Assembly (NCBI RefSeq): GCF_000344615.1
Contig: NZ_KB467825.1
Coordinates: forward strand, 184,118-223,064
Reading direction: 5' to 3'
Length of the DNA stretch: 38,947 nucleotides
Source: Janthinobacterium sp. CG3
Lineage (GTDB): Bacteria; Pseudomonadota; Gammaproteobacteria; Burkholderiales; Burkholderiaceae_D
The translations under genes were made by a program, and so were the position numbers. Below the pieces are notes generated by a model. The model was not told where the DNA came from. It searched no databases and saw only the letters and a program-made list of their open reading frames with translations. Shown one piece after another: positions 14,966 through 24,695 of the stretch (positions are counted from its first letter, which is position 1; each line of letters opens with the position of its first letter).

Positions 14966-17707
14966 TTAATGCGCCTCGTCCCAATTTTTACCGACGCCGA
15001 CTTCGGCCGTCAGCGGCACTTTCAGTTGCGCCACGCCGGCCATCAGCGCCGGCAGCTTCTCGCGCACCAGCGCCAGCTCGGCCTGCGGCACCTCCAGCAC
15101 CAGTTCGTCGTGCACCTGCATGATCATCTTCGTTTGCAGCGCGTCCGTTTCCAGCCAGCCCTGCACGGCGATCATCGCCAGCTTGATCAGGTCGGCGGCG
15201 GTGCCCTGCATCGGCGCGTTGATCGCGGCCCGTTCGGCGCCCTGGCGGCGCGGGCCGTTCGGCGAGTTGATCTCGGGCAGCCACAGGCGCCGGCCGAACA
15301 CGGTTTCGACGTAGCCGCGCGCCTTCGCCTGCAGGCGGGTGTCGTCCATGTATTGCTTGACGCCGGAGAAGCGGGCGAAGTAGCGGTCGATATAGCTTTG
15401 CGCGGCGGCGCGGTCGACCCCGAGGTTAGCGGCCAGGCCGAAGGCGCTCATGCCGTAGATCAGCCCGAAGTTGATCACCTTGGCGTAGCGGCGCTGCTCG
15501 CTCTGCACCTCGGCGGCCGCCACGCCGAAGATCTCGGCGGCGGTGGCGCGGTGGATGTCGACGCCCTCGGCGAAGGCGCGCAACATCGCCTCGTCGCCCG
15601 AAATATGCGCCATGATGCGCAATTCGATCTGCGAATAGTCGGCCGAGACGATGACGCTGCCCGGCGGCGCGATGAACGCTTCGCGGATGCGCCGGCCCTC
15701 CTTGGTGCGGATCGGAATATTCTGCAGGTTCGGGTCGTTCGAGGCCAGCCGGCCCGTCACCGCCACCGCCTGCGCGTAGTTGGTGTGGACGCGGCCGGTG
15801 TCGGCGTTGATCATCTTCGGCAGCTTGTCGGTGTAGGTCGACTTCAGCTTGGCCATGCCGCGGTATTCCAGCAGGATCTTCGGCAGCGGATAGTCCTCGG
15901 CCAGCTTTTGCAGCACCTCCTCGTCGGTCGAGGGCGCGCCGGTCGGGGTCTTTTTAATCACCGGCAGTTTCAGCTTCTCGAAGAAAATCTCGCCGATCTG
16001 CTTCGGCGAGCCGAGGTTGAACGGCTGCTCGGCCAGCTCGTAGGCTTTTTGCTCGAGTTCGAGGATGCGCTTGCCCAGCTCGTTCGACTGGACGTTCAAC
16101 AGCTCGGCGTCGATCAGCACGCCGTTGCGCTCGATCTTTTGCAGCACCACCGCGGTCGGCATCTCGATGTCGCGGTAAATCGTGGTCAGGTGGGCGTCGC
16201 CGTCGACGTGGCCCCACATCGCCTTGTGCAGGCACAGCGTGACGTCGGCGTCCTCGGCGGCGTAGCCGGTGGCGACGCCGATTTCCACCTGGTCGAAGCA
16301 GATCTGGTTGACGCCCTTGCCGCACACGTCGACGAAGGGAACGGTCTTGCGGTTCAGGTGGCGCAGCGCCAGGCTGTCCATGTCGTGCGTCTTGTGCGAC
16401 TCGAACACGTACGACTGCAGCAGCGTGTCGTGCGCGATGCCGCGCAGCGCCACGCCGTGGTTGGCGAAGATATGGCTGTCGTACTTCAGGTTCTGCCCCA
16501 GCTTGGGCTTGCTGGCGTCCTCCAGCCACGGCTTGAGCTTGCCCAGCACGTAGTCGCGCGACAGTTGCTGCGGCGCGCCGGCGTAGCGGTGGGCCATCGG
16601 GATGTAGGCGGCCACGCCCGGCTCGCACGACAGCGACATGCCGACCATTTGCGCCGTCATCGGTTCCAGCGAGGTCGTTTCGGTGTCGACCGCGGTCAGC
16701 GCGGCGGCGTCGATGCGCGCCAGCCAGACGTCGAGCTGGGCCTCGGTGAGCACGGTTTCATACTGCGCCGGGGCGGCCTCGGCGTCGACGTTGCCGAACA
16801 GGTCGCCGGTGGGCGAATTCAGCGCCGCCGAGCCGGCCGCCGCCTGGCCGGCGCCGATGTCGCGGAGCAGCGACTTGAAGCCGTATTGTTCGTAGAACGC
16901 CAGCAGGGTCGCCTTGTCCTCGTCCAGCGCCCCCAGCGACTCGGCGATCGACACCATGTGGCCGGACAGGTCGCAGTCGGTCTTGACGGTAATCAGGGCG
17001 CGCGCCCGCGGCAGCCAGTCGAGCGCCTTGCGCAGGTTCTCGCCGACCGCGCCGCCGACGCTGGCGGCGTTGGCGATCACGCCCTCCAGGCTGTCGTAGG
17101 CCGCCAGCCACTTCAGCGCCGTCTTCGGACCGCACTTGGACACGCCCGGCACGTTGTCGACGGCGTCGCCGATCAGCGACAGGTAGTCGATGATGCGGTT
17201 CGGCGGCACGCCGAACTTGGCCAGCACGGCCGCCTCGTCGAGCGTCTCGTTGCTCATCGTGTTGATCAGCGTCACCTGGGCGTTGACCAGCTGGGCCAAA
17301 TCCTTGTCGCCGGTCGACACCACCACGCTCATGCCGGCGGCGGCGGCCTGCACCGCCAGGGTGCCGATGACGTCGTCGGCCTCGACCCCCTCGACCATCA
17401 GGATCGGCCAGCCCATCGCCTTCACGGCCTGGTGGATGGGCTCGATCTGCAGCGCCAGGTCGGGCGGCATCGACGGCCGCTGGGCCTTGTACTCCGAATA
17501 CATCTCGTCGCGGAAGGTCTTGCCCTTGGCGTCGAACACGCAGGCAATGAAGGCGGCCGGGAAATCGGCGCGCAGGCGGCGCAGCATATTGATCATGCCG
17601 TGCATGGCGCCGGTCGGCACGCCGCCGGGGCCGCGCAAATCGGGCAGCGCGTGGAAGGCGCGATACAGGTAACTGGAACCGTCAACTAACAGCAGGGTTT
17701 TTTGCAT
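14966..17707 (-). CDS. polA: DNA polymerase I
   Basis: Repair and Okazaki-fragment-maturation polymerase with 5'-3' exonuclease, 3'-5' proofreading and polymerase activities. The 913-residue product begins MQKTLLLVDGSSYLYRAF (FEN-like 5' nuclease), has the DEDD exonuclease motif DTETTSLEP near residue 340, and the polymerase motifs ADYSQIELR (about 689), KVINFGLIYGMS and VHDELVLEV (about 866). All three activities look intact. I chose the start ATG 17707; the longer frame up to 17836 has no ribosome site and runs into the divergent promoter region. Its stop is four bases from repeat copy B. A DUF2782 gene is divergent upstream, and thrB and uvrD follow, an arrangement I recall from beta-proteobacteria. 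Confidence 0.98.
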   Translation of the reverse strand: MQKTLLLVDGSSYLYRAFHALPDLRGPGGVPTGAMHGMINMLRRLRADFPAAFIACVFDAKGKTFRDEMYSEYKAQRPSMPPDLALQIEPIHQAVKAMGWPILMVEGVEADDVIGTLAVQAAAAGMSVVVSTGDKDLAQLVNAQVTLINTMSNETLDEAAVLAKFGVPPNRIIDYLSLIGDAVDNVPGVSKCGPKTALKWLAAYDSLEGVIANAASVGGAVGENLRKALDWLPRARALITVKTDCDLSGHMVSIAESLGALDEDKATLLAFYEQYGFKSLLRDIGAGQAAAGSAALNSPTGDLFGNVDAEAAPAQYETVLTEAQLDVWLARIDAAALTAVDTETTSLEPMTAQMVGMSLSCEPGVAAYIPMAHRYAGAPQQLSRDYVLGKLKPWLEDASKPKLGQNLKYDSHIFANHGVALRGIAHDTLLQSYVFESHKTHDMDSLALRHLNRKTVPFVDVCGKGVNQICFDQVEIGVATGYAAEDADVTLCLHKAMWGHVDGDAHLTTIYRDIEMPTAVVLQKIERNGVLIDAELLNVQSNELGKRILELEQKAYELAEQPFNLGSPKQIGEIFFEKLKLPVIKKTPTGAPSTDEEVLQKLAEDYPLPKILLEYRGMAKLKSTYTDKLPKMINADTGRVHTNYAQAVAVTGRLASNDPNLQNIPIRTKEGRRIREAFIAPPGSVIVSADYSQIELRIMAHISGDEAMLRAFAEGVDIHRATAAEIFGVAAAEVQSEQRRYAKVINFGLIYGMSAFGLAANLGVDRAAAQSYIDRYFARFSGVKQYMDDTRLQAKARGYVETVFGRRLWLPEINSPNGPRRQGAERAAINAPMQGTAADLIKLAMIAVQGWLETDALQTKMIMQVHDELVLEVPQAELALVREKLPALMAGVAQLKVPLTAEVGVGKNWDEAH

Positions 17708-17986
17708 AATGCCATTGAAAAGTGATGTGCCGCGCAAGGTGCGGGCGGAAGAAGGTACTGGAATGACACGATTATCGCAGAGTTTACGCCGCCCGCCCGC
17801 GCCGCGCCCCATTCTCGCTGGCAAAAAAAGCGCCATATAGCGACCCGAGCCCAGGGTTGTCGCGGCGCGCGGCGGTTTTGCCGCTTTTGCGCATATTCAA
17901 CGCATTTGAAACATGCGGCGTGGCGGTTTGTTACAATGACTAGCACAACGCCATTCTTTGCGGTCCAACTGAAGCGATACCATATC

Positions 17987-18382
17987 ATGATGCGCATATC
18001 CATATTCCGGCAATTCCTGGCCCTGTCCCTGTTGGCGTTGTCGGCCGCGGCCGGCGCGCAAACGCCCAGCTCGGCCCCGCCCAAGCTGGAGAAGCTCGAC
18101 GAGTCCGGCGACGCGCCCATCACCGTCACCGCCCCGGCCGAGAAGAAAATCACCGAGAAGCGCGAGCAGGGCAAGGTCACCGAGGTCAAGGTCACCACCG
18201 GCAAGAGCACGTATTACGTCAAGCCGAACACCCCGGCCGGCAGCGCCGTGCCCGGCGACCTGACCGGCAGCGCCAATCGCGGCCCGCAGTGGAAGGTGAT
18301 GGAGTTTGGCCCGGGCAAGAAAAAGCAAGACCCGAAAGAACAGGAAGCGGCCGACAACGCGCCGCCGCCGCCCGCCAAGTAA
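17987..18382 (+). CDS. DUF2782 exported protein
   Basis: Small exported protein of unknown function, 131 residues. It has a signal peptide (FRQFLALSLLALSAAAGAQ), a charged middle, and the DUF2782-like segment VTEVKVTTGKSTYYVKPN; the end is rich in Lys, Pro and Ala. The family typically sits beside thrB or polA in beta- and gammaproteobacteria. Starts at 17987 (the ATG at 17990 is equally possible). The upstream gap shared with polA (17708-17986) has a TACAAT at about 17933-17938 that could be a -10 box with TTGAAA upstream, at an overlong spacing. A strong terminator follows it. Confidence 0.85.
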   Translation: MMRISIFRQFLALSLLALSAAAGAQTPSSAPPKLEKLDESGDAPITVTAPAEKKITEKREQGKVTEVKVTTGKSTYYVKPNTPAGSAVPGDLTGSANRGPQWKVMEFGPGKKKQDPKEQEAADNAPPPPAK

Positions 18383-18394
18383 GCCACCGACGTC

Positions 18395-18435
18395 CCGCCG
18401 CGGCGCAGCAAGCGGCGCCGCGGCGGCGTTTTTTT
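18395..18435 (+). terminator. Intrinsic terminator after the DUF2782 gene
   Basis: CCGCCGCGGCGC (18395-18406) pairs perfectly with GCGCCGCGGCGG (18415-18426) around the loop AGCAAGCG, then a T run at 18429-18435. A textbook intrinsic terminator, located 12 bases after the stop of the DUF2782 gene and only about 29 bases before the thrB start. Confidence 0.92.
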
Positions 18436-18463
18436 CGACCCACCCACTTTTATCTTTTCCCTC

Positions 18464-19420
18464 ATGGCAGTTTTTACCCCGCTCAGCCTGGACGATGTCA
18501 GCCAGTGGATCACCCAATTCCCCCTCGGCAAGCCATTGGCGCTCAAAGGTATCGCCTCCGGCATTGAGAACAGCAATTTTTTCATCAACACCGAGCGCGG
18601 CGAATTTGTGCTGACGATCTTTGAAAAGCTGACGTTCGAGCAGTTGCCGTTTTATCTGAACCTGATGCGCCACCTGGCCGAGCGCGGCGTGCTGGTGCCG
18701 GCGCCGATCGCCAACGCCGACGGCGCGCTGCTGGCCGCGCTGCAGGGCAAGCCGGCGGCCATCGTCAGCAAGCTCGACGGCAGTTCGCAGATGGCGCCGC
18801 GGCCGGTCCATTGCGCCGCCGTCGGCGCCATGCTGGCCAAGATGCACCTTGCCGCGCGCGACTTCCCGCTGCGCCAGCCGAACCTGCGCGGCCTGGACTG
18901 GTGGAACGCCACCACGCCCGAGGTGCTGCCCTTCCTGTCCGACAGCAACGCCCACCTGTTGCGCGCCGAAATGCACTTCCAGGACGCCTTCGCCAGTTGC
19001 GACGCCTACAAGGCGATTCCGCGCGGCCCGGTGCACGCCGACCTGTTCCGCAACAACGTCATGTTCGACGGCGAGCGCCTGACCGGCTTCTTCGACTTTT
19101 ACTTCGCCGGCTGCGACAGCTGGTTGTTCGACGTCGCCGTCACCGTCAACGACTGGTGCATCGCGCTCGACACCGGCGTGCTCGACGTCGCCCGCGCGCG
19201 CGCGCTGCTCGACGCCTACCACGCGGTGCGCCCGTTCAGCGACGACGAGCAAACCGCGTGGCAGCCGATGCTGCGCGCCGCCGCGCTGCGCTTCTGGCTC
19301 TCGCGCCTGTACGACTTCCACCTGCCGCGCGAGGCGGAAATGTTGACGCCGCACGATCCGGCGCATTTCGAGCGGATACTGCGCGAACGCATCGCCACCC
19401 CGGCACCGGTGCTGTTCTGA
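18464..19420 (+). CDS. thrB: Homoserine kinase, APH-fold type
   Basis: Phosphorylates homoserine to O-phosphohomoserine in the threonine pathway. The 318-residue protein is of the aminoglycoside-phosphotransferase-fold type used by many beta-proteobacteria and pseudomonads, not the GHMP type of E. coli. It begins [19 protein letters not shown], has [12 protein letters not shown], the catalytic loop [13 protein letters not shown] and the metal-binding [11 protein letters not shown]. No clear Shine-Dalgarno sequence precedes the ATG; CTTTTCCCTC is pyrimidine-rich. Its stop (18418-frame TGA at 19418-19420) overlaps the start of the next gene by one base. No other thr gene is in the window except the dehydratase and threonine aldolase elsewhere. 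Confidence 0.95.
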   Translation: MAVFTPLSLDDVSQWITQFPLGKPLALKGIASGIENSNFFINTERGEFVLTIFEKLTFEQLPFYLNLMRHLAERGVLVPAPIANADGALLAALQGKPAAIVSKLDGSSQMAPRPVHCAAVGAMLAKMHLAARDFPLRQPNLRGLDWWNATTPEVLPFLSDSNAHLLRAEMHFQDAFASCDAYKAIPRGPVHADLFRNNVMFDGERLTGFFDFYFAGCDSWLFDVAVTVNDWCIALDTGVLDVARARALLDAYHAVRPFSDDEQTAWQPMLRAAALRFWLSRLYDFHLPREAEMLTPHDPAHFERILRERIATPAPVLF

Positions 19421-20193
19421 TGGAAAAACTACCCGCAATGACAGGCTGGCTCTGGGTCAAACAAGGTTTCGGCCTGTTCCGCAAGCAGCCGGGCGGCATG
19501 TCGACGCTGTTCCTCGGCTATATGTTTTGCATGCTGCTCGTCAGCGTGGTGCCGCTGCTCGGCCAGGTGTTGCCGGTGATCCTGGTACCGGTATTCTCGG
19601 TCGCCTTCCTGCAAGGCTGCCGGCACATCGAGCAGGGCCAGCGGGTGTTCCCGAACCTGCTGCTGAGCGGTTTTCGCAAGCCGGCCTTTCCGATGCTGTT
19701 CGCGCTGGGCGTGCTGTACATCGGCATGGCGGTGCTGGCCATCGGCGCCTCGTCGCTGGCCGACGGCGGCGTGTTCTGGCAGTTGATGACCGGGCAGATC
19801 GACGGCCAGTCGGCCGTCGTCAAGGAGTCCGACATCGGCGCCGCGATCCTGCTGGCGATTGCGCTGTACGTGCCGGCGGCGATGGGGTTTTGCTTCGCCG
19901 CGCCGTTGATCTACTGGCAAAACATGAGCGTGGGCAAAGCCGTCTTCTTCAGCTTTTTCGCCGTGCTGCGCTCGTTCAAGGCCTTCGTCGTGTTCGCGCT
20001 GACCTGGTTCGGCATCAGCGTGCTGGCCAGCCAGATCCTGTTGCTGATCTTCGGCCGCAGCGACCTGGCGATGCAGGTGATGGTGCCGCTGTCGGTGGTA
20101 CTGACGGTGATCATGCACTGCTCGTTCTACGCGAGCTACCGGCAAATCTTCGGCGCGCCGCAGGGCGTCTCGCTGGACAAGCCCGCGCCGTGA
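19420..20193 (+). CDS. BPSS1780-type membrane protein
   Basis: A 257-residue polytopic membrane protein of unknown function, similar in arrangement to the BPSS1780 family of Burkholderiales. Five to six hydrophobic helices are visible (MSTLFLGYMFCMLLVSVVPL; LPVILVPVFSVAFLQGC; FALGVLYIGMAVLAIGAS; AILLAIALYVPAAMGFCFAAP; FVVFALTWFGISVLASQILL; VMVPLSVVLTVIMHCSFYAS). The start ATG at 19420 overlaps the thrB stop (ATGA geometry), implying coupled translation. It ends shortly before repeat copy C and faces uvrD from the other strand. Confidence 0.88.
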   Translation: MEKLPAMTGWLWVKQGFGLFRKQPGGMSTLFLGYMFCMLLVSVVPLLGQVLPVILVPVFSVAFLQGCRHIEQGQRVFPNLLLSGFRKPAFPMLFALGVLYIGMAVLAIGASSLADGGVFWQLMTGQIDGQSAVVKESDIGAAILLAIALYVPAAMGFCFAAPLIYWQNMSVGKAVFFSFFAVLRSFKAFVVFALTWFGISVLASQILLLIFGRSDLAMQVMVPLSVVLTVIMHCSFYASYRQIFGAPQGVSLDKPAP

Positions 20194-20201
20194 GCGCCGG
20201 C

Positions 20202-20227
20202 GGGGGCCGACCTTCAGGTCCGCCCCC
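20202..20227. repeat. Dispersed palindromic repeat, copy C (core only)
   Basis: GGGGGCCGACCT, then TC, then AGGTCCGCCCCCC. It is the central palindrome of copy B with one mismatch between arms; the outer CCAAGGG ends are not recognisable. It lies in the 55-base gap between the convergent BPSS1780 and uvrD genes and may also serve as a terminator hairpin. Confidence 0.65.
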
Positions 20228-20248
20228 CGGGTCGGCGCCGCCTGGCGC

Positions 20249-22555
20249 TTACCTGCCCAAACGCTCCAGCTTGGCGATGCTCAAGTCGAGCACTTTCATG
20301 CCATATTGCCCGAAGTTGATCTGGGCACGGGCGTTGCTGCCGCCGCCCTCGATGTTGACGATGACGCCCTCGCCGAACTTGCCGTGCGCCACGGACTCGC
20401 CGATGCGCCAGCCCGGCCCGCTGGCCTTGTGCGCGATCTTTTGCGCGATCGCGTTGTCGGAGCCGGCGCTGCTCATCGGCGCGGTGTCCCAGGCCGATTT
20501 CTTGTTGCCGAACCAGTTCGCCTGCACCTTCGGCGACAACCACTTCAGCGACTCCTCCGGCAACTCGTCGAAAAAGCGCGACTTCATGTTGTAGCGGGTC
20601 TGGCCGTGCAGCATGCGCGTCTGCGAAAAACTCATGTACAGGCGCTGGCGCGCGCGCGTGATCGCCACGTACATCAGGCGCCGCTCCTCCTCGACGCCGC
20701 CGTCCTCCTTCGAACTGCTTTCGTGCGGGAACAAGCCCTCCTCCAGCCCGGTGATAAAGACGTTGTCGAACTCCAGCCCCTTGGCCGAGTGCACCGTCAT
20801 CATCTGCAAGGCGTCCTGGCCGGCCTGGGCCTGGTTGTCGCCGGCCTCCAGCGAGGCGTGCGACAGGAACGCCGACAGCGGCGACATCACCGCCGGCAGC
20901 GGCGCGTCGGCGTCGACGATCTCGATGTCGTCCCGCAGCGTGACCGGCACGCCGGACTGCGCCTGGGCCGCCGGCCCCAGGTACGCCGGCGCGCCCTGGC
21001 CGAAGCCCTCTTCGGAAACGAACTGGGTGGCGGCGTTGACCATCTGCTCCAGGTTCTCGATGCGGTCGGCGCCCTCCTTCTCGTTCTGGTAATGGCGCAG
21101 CAAGGTGCTGGCCTCCAGCACCACGCGCACCATTTCCGGCAGCGCCAGTTGCTGGGTTTCAAAGCGCACGCCCTCGACCAGCTTGACGAAGCCGGCCAGC
21201 GACGAGCCGGCCTTGCCGGCCACGTAAGGCACGGCCGCGTACAGGGAAATGCCGTACTGCCCGGAGGCGGCCTGCAAGGCCTCGATCGAACGCATGCCGA
21301 TGCCGCGCGTGGGGAAGTTGACCACCCGCAGGAAGGCCGAGTCGTTGTGCGGATTGTCCATCAGTTGCAGGTAGGCGATCACGTGCTTGACCTCGGCGCG
21401 CTGGAAGTAGCGCTGGCCGCCGTACACGTGGTAGGCGATGCCGGCCGAGAACAACGCGTGCTCGATCACCCGCGACTGCGCGTTCGAGCGGTACAGCACC
21501 GCGATCTCGCTGCGCGAGGCGCCCTCGGCGATCAGGTTCTTCGATTCCTCGATGATCCACTGCGCCTCTTGCAGGTCGGAGCTGGCCTCGTACACCCGCA
21601 CCGGCTCGCCGTGGCCGGCGTCGGTGCGCAGGTTCTTGCCCAGGCGCTTGCTGTTGTTGGCGATGAGCATGTTGGCGCTGTCGAGGATGTGCCCGTGCGA
21701 GCGGTAGTTCTGCTCCAGCTTGATCATGTTCTTGACCTGGAACTCGTGCTCGAAGGAAGTCATGTTGCCGACGTTGGCGCCGCGGAAGGCGTAGATGCTC
21801 TGGTCGTCGTCGCCGACGGCGAACAGCGCGCCGCCGTCGCGGCCGCCGTGCCCGGCCAGCAGCTTGAGCCAGTTGTACTGCAAATTATTGGTATCCTGGA
21901 ACTCGTCGACCAGGATGTGGCGGAAGCGCGCCTGGTAATGCTCGCGTAGCGGCTGGTTGCGGCACAGCAGCTCGTAGGTGCGCAGCAACAGTTCGGCGAA
22001 GTCGACCACGCCCTCGCGCTGGCACTGGTCGTCGTACATTTGGTACAGCTCGACCAGCTTGCGCTCGTTGGCGTCGTAGGCGTCGACCTTGTCGGCGCGC
22101 AAGCCCTGGTCCTTCGCGTTGTTGATGAAATACATCAAGGTCTTCGGCGGGAACTTCTCGTCGTCGACGTTGTTCGCCTTCAACAAGCGCTTAATCACCG
22201 ACAACTGGTCCTGCGAGTCGAGGATCTGGAAGGTCTGCGGCAAGGCGGCGTCGCGGTGGTGGGTGCGCAGCAGGCGGTTGCACAGGCCGTGGAAGGTACC
22301 GATCCACATGCCGCGCGTGTTAATCGGCAACATCGCCGACAACCGCGTCATCATTTCCTTGGCGGCCTTGTTGGTGAAGGTCACGGCCAGAACGCCGGCC
22401 GGCGACACCTGCCCGGTCTGGATCAGCCACGCGATGCGGGTGGTCAGCACGCGCGTTTTACCGGAGCCGGCGCCGGCCAAGATCAAGGCGTTCTGGGCTG
22501 GCAGGGTGACGGCGGCCAGTTGTTCGGGATTGAGGTTGTGAAGAAGTTTTTGCAT
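20249..22555 (-). CDS. uvrD: DNA helicase II, UvrD/PcrA type
   Basis: Superfamily 1A 3'-5' helicase acting in nucleotide-excision and mismatch repair. The 768-residue protein has Walker [12 protein letters not shown] near residue 25-30, motif [14 protein letters not shown], the [14 protein letters not shown] motif, and late motifs [16 protein letters not shown] and [17 protein letters not shown]. The C-terminal segment [13 protein letters not shown] followed by ARAQINFG is the Tudor-like end characteristic of UvrD/PcrA rather than Rep. Start ATG 22555 chosen; the upstream in-frame start (22651) lacks homology. Divergent from the threonine aldolase gene. Confidence 0.95.
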   Translation of the reverse strand: MQKLLHNLNPEQLAAVTLPAQNALILAGAGSGKTRVLTTRIAWLIQTGQVSPAGVLAVTFTNKAAKEMMTRLSAMLPINTRGMWIGTFHGLCNRLLRTHHRDAALPQTFQILDSQDQLSVIKRLLKANNVDDEKFPPKTLMYFINNAKDQGLRADKVDAYDANERKLVELYQMYDDQCQREGVVDFAELLLRTYELLCRNQPLREHYQARFRHILVDEFQDTNNLQYNWLKLLAGHGGRDGGALFAVGDDDQSIYAFRGANVGNMTSFEHEFQVKNMIKLEQNYRSHGHILDSANMLIANNSKRLGKNLRTDAGHGEPVRVYEASSDLQEAQWIIEESKNLIAEGASRSEIAVLYRSNAQSRVIEHALFSAGIAYHVYGGQRYFQRAEVKHVIAYLQLMDNPHNDSAFLRVVNFPTRGIGMRSIEALQAASGQYGISLYAAVPYVAGKAGSSLAGFVKLVEGVRFETQQLALPEMVRVVLEASTLLRHYQNEKEGADRIENLEQMVNAATQFVSEEGFGQGAPAYLGPAAQAQSGVPVTLRDDIEIVDADAPLPAVMSPLSAFLSHASLEAGDNQAQAGQDALQMMTVHSAKGLEFDNVFITGLEEGLFPHESSSKEDGGVEEERRLMYVAITRARQRLYMSFSQTRMLHGQTRYNMKSRFFDELPEESLKWLSPKVQANWFGNKKSAWDTAPMSSAGSDNAIAQKIAHKASGPGWRIGESVAHGKFGEGVIVNIEGGGSNARAQINFGQYGMKVLDLSIAKLERLGR

Positions 22556-22680
22556 GCCGTGATTATACCGGGATGGGCCGGCGGATTTGGCGCCGTCCGC
22601 GCCCCGCACTTTTTTACAAGGCAGCGGCGGCGGCGGATGCGACAGTGGCACCCCGATCCACCACCGCGACAGGCAATCCC

Positions 22681-23745
22681 ATGCAGCAGAACCATCCGAA
22701 CGGGCGCCGGGCGCCGAATCTGAGCTTCACCAGCGACAATACCGCCGGCGCCGCCGCCGCCGTCATGGCCGCCATCGCCGACTGCGGCGCCGGCCCGGCC
22801 CAGCCCTACGGCAACGACGCCCGCACCCGCCGCGTCGAGCAGCGCTTCTCGGAGCTGTTCGACACGCAGACCAGCGTCTTCCTGGTGCCGACCGGCTCGG
22901 CCGCGAACGCCTTGGCGCTGGCCGCGCTGACGCCGCCCTGGGGCAACGTGCTGTGCCACGCCGACAGCCACATCAACAACGACGAATGCGGCGCGCCCGA
23001 GTTCTACAGCGGCGCCAAGCTGGTGCCGCTGGGCGGCGCGGCCGCCCGCATCGATCCGCGCCAGCTCGCGCCGGCCGCCGCCCGCAAGGTCGGCGACGTC
23101 CATTCGACCCAGCCGGCCTGCGTCAGCATTTCCCAGGCGACCGAGCTCGGCAGCATCTACAGCGTTGCCCAGGTGGCCGAGATCGGCGCGCTGTGCCGCG
23201 CCAACGGCCTGCGCCTGCACATGGACGGCGCCCGCTTCGCCAACGCGCTGGTGGCGCTGGACTGCACGCCGGCGCAACTGACCTGGCAGGCCGGCGTCGA
23301 CGCGCTGTCCTTCGGCGCCACCAAGAACGGCGCGCTGGCGGCCGAGGCGATCGTCCTGTTCGACCCCTTGCTGGGCGAGCAAATGGCTTACCGGCGCAAG
23401 CGCGGCGGCCATTTGCTGTCGAAGATGAGCTTGCTGTCGGCGCAGATGGAGGCCTACCTGGCCGACGACCTGTGGCTGCACAACGCGCGCCACGCCAACG
23501 CCATGGCGGCGCGGCTGGCACAGGGTTTGCGCCAGTTGCCGGGCGTGACGCTGCCGGGGCCGGTGCAGGCCAACATCGTCTTTTGCGCGATGCCGGCGGC
23601 GCTCATCGACGCCCTGCAGGCGCGCGGATTCAGCTTTTACCACTCGCGCTGGGGCGCCGGCGTGGTGCGCCTGGTCACCTCGTTTTGTACCAGCGCGGAC
23701 GACGTCGACCACCTGCTGGAGACGGCGCGCCGACTGCTCGACTAG
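22681..23745 (+). CDS. Low-specificity L-threonine aldolase
   Basis: PLP-dependent enzyme of the beta-eliminating lyase/threonine aldolase family that splits L-threonine or L-allo-threonine into glycine and acetaldehyde. The 354-residue product has the conserved [11 protein letters not shown] near the start, [28 protein letters not shown] (about 180-190), and the PLP-lysine motif [10 protein letters not shown]. Start ATG 22681 is preceded by only a weak AGG site. It converges with an AraC regulator, leaving 11 bases between their ends, with no terminator visible between them. Confidence 0.93.
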   Translation: MQQNHPNGRRAPNLSFTSDNTAGAAAAVMAAIADCGAGPAQPYGNDARTRRVEQRFSELFDTQTSVFLVPTGSAANALALAALTPPWGNVLCHADSHINNDECGAPEFYSGAKLVPLGGAAARIDPRQLAPAAARKVGDVHSTQPACVSISQATELGSIYSVAQVAEIGALCRANGLRLHMDGARFANALVALDCTPAQLTWQAGVDALSFGATKNGALAAEAIVLFDPLLGEQMAYRRKRGGHLLSKMSLLSAQMEAYLADDLWLHNARHANAMAARLAQGLRQLPGVTLPGPVQANIVFCAMPAALIDALQARGFSFYHSRWGAGVVRLVTSFCTSADDVDHLLETARRLLD

Positions 23746-23756
23746 CGCCCCCCCTC

Positions 23757-24557
23757 TCAATACCGCGAAGGCGGCACGCCGTAGGCCAGGCGGAAGGCGC
23801 GGTTGAAGTGGCTCTGGTCGTAGAAGCCGCTTTCCTGCGCGACGTCGGCCACCAGGCGGCCGCCCCGGCGCAGCGCGGCGCAGGCGCGCTCCAGCCGCAG
23901 CCGGGTCAGCCAGGCGTGCGGCGTCATGCCCACCGTGTTCTTGAAGCGGCGTAAAAACTGGAAACGCCCCAGTTCGCACAACCGCGCCAACTGGTCGATG
24001 CTGATCTTGCTCGCGTAATGGGCGTGGCAATAGTCGCTGAGGCGTTGCCAGTCGCGCATCGAAAAGCACGATCCGCCGCCATCGCCCTGGGCCGCGCCGG
24101 GCTGCAGCAAATGCCCGAGCACATCGAGCCAGCGCTGCTCCTGCGCGAGGATATCCACGCCGTGCTGCAACTCCTGGTGCAGGGTCAGCAACTGGCGGAA
24201 CAAGCGCGGCTCGGCGATGCTGCGCGGCGCCAGTTGCGGCGCGCGGCCGCCGCCGGCCAACTCGCCGGCCAGGCCGTGCAGCAGCGCCGGCTCGACGCGG
24301 AAGGTGCGCAGCGTGAAGGCGGCGTCGCCTTCGCCGCTGCCGTCGTGCATTTCACCGGGCGGCATCACCGAGATCGCGCCCGGCCCCAGCAGCACGCGGC
24401 GCCCGCCCGACTCCTGGCGCTGCAGGCCGTCGCAGAGCAGGCCGATGTGGTAGTCGAGGTGGTAATGGCGCTCGAACGCCTGCTCGCGGTACCTGCCCTC
24501 GCTAAGGATCAGGCCCGGGGTCTGGGCCACCCGGTGATACCGGACCGTATCGTCCAT
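23757..24557 (-). CDS. AraC-family transcriptional regulator (cupin + HTH)
   Basis: Transcription factor of 266 residues with an N-terminal cupin-type sensing domain (HYHLDYHIGLLCDG, VLLGPGAISVMPPGEMH) and a C-terminal pair of AraC helix-turn-helix motifs: ISIDQLARLCELGRFQFLRRFK, then GMTPHAWLTRLRLERA, and the second helix ending VAQESGFYDQSHFNRAFR. The ligand is unknown. The start has GGGAGG five bases upstream. It converges on the threonine aldolase gene and is oriented with the frmA gene upstream of it, separated by a terminator, so there is no obvious target next door other than the aldolase. Confidence 0.93.
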   Translation of the reverse strand: MDDTVRYHRVAQTPGLILSEGRYREQAFERHYHLDYHIGLLCDGLQRQESGGRRVLLGPGAISVMPPGEMHDGSGEGDAAFTLRTFRVEPALLHGLAGELAGGGRAPQLAPRSIAEPRLFRQLLTLHQELQHGVDILAQEQRWLDVLGHLLQPGAAQGDGGGSCFSMRDWQRLSDYCHAHYASKISIDQLARLCELGRFQFLRRFKNTVGMTPHAWLTRLRLERACAALRRGGRLVADVAQESGFYDQSHFNRAFRLAYGVPPSRY

Positions 24558-24639
24558 GGGCGCCTCCCGTGCGCGTCAAAAACCCCAGTCTAGCAGCGCC
24601 GGCGCGGCTGTCTTGTATTTTATTGCGCGGCGAACCGGC

Positions 24640-24680
24640 AAAAAAAAAAGCGGCGCGGCGGGCCAGGCCCGCTGCGCCGC
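24640..24680 (-). terminator. Intrinsic terminator of the alcohol dehydrogenase gene
   Basis: GCGGCGCGGCGGGC pairs with GCCCGCTGCGCCGC (14 pairs, one G-U), with a run of ten A on the plus strand at 24640-24649 that becomes U on the minus-strand transcript. Position and polarity fit termination just after the adh stop codon at 24696. Confidence 0.92.
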
Positions 24681-24695
24681 AACTGGTTTTTATTA

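Noticed and set aside
14852..17689. 945-codon plus-strand frame antisense to polA
   Set aside because: Shadow of polA in the opposite frame; no motif and Arg/His/Val-rich composition, while polA has all its domains.
18811..19419. Upstream extension of the BPSS1780 frame through thrB
   Set aside because: The in-frame extension has an Arg-rich composition inside thrB; the ATG at 19420 overlapping the thrB stop is the natural start.
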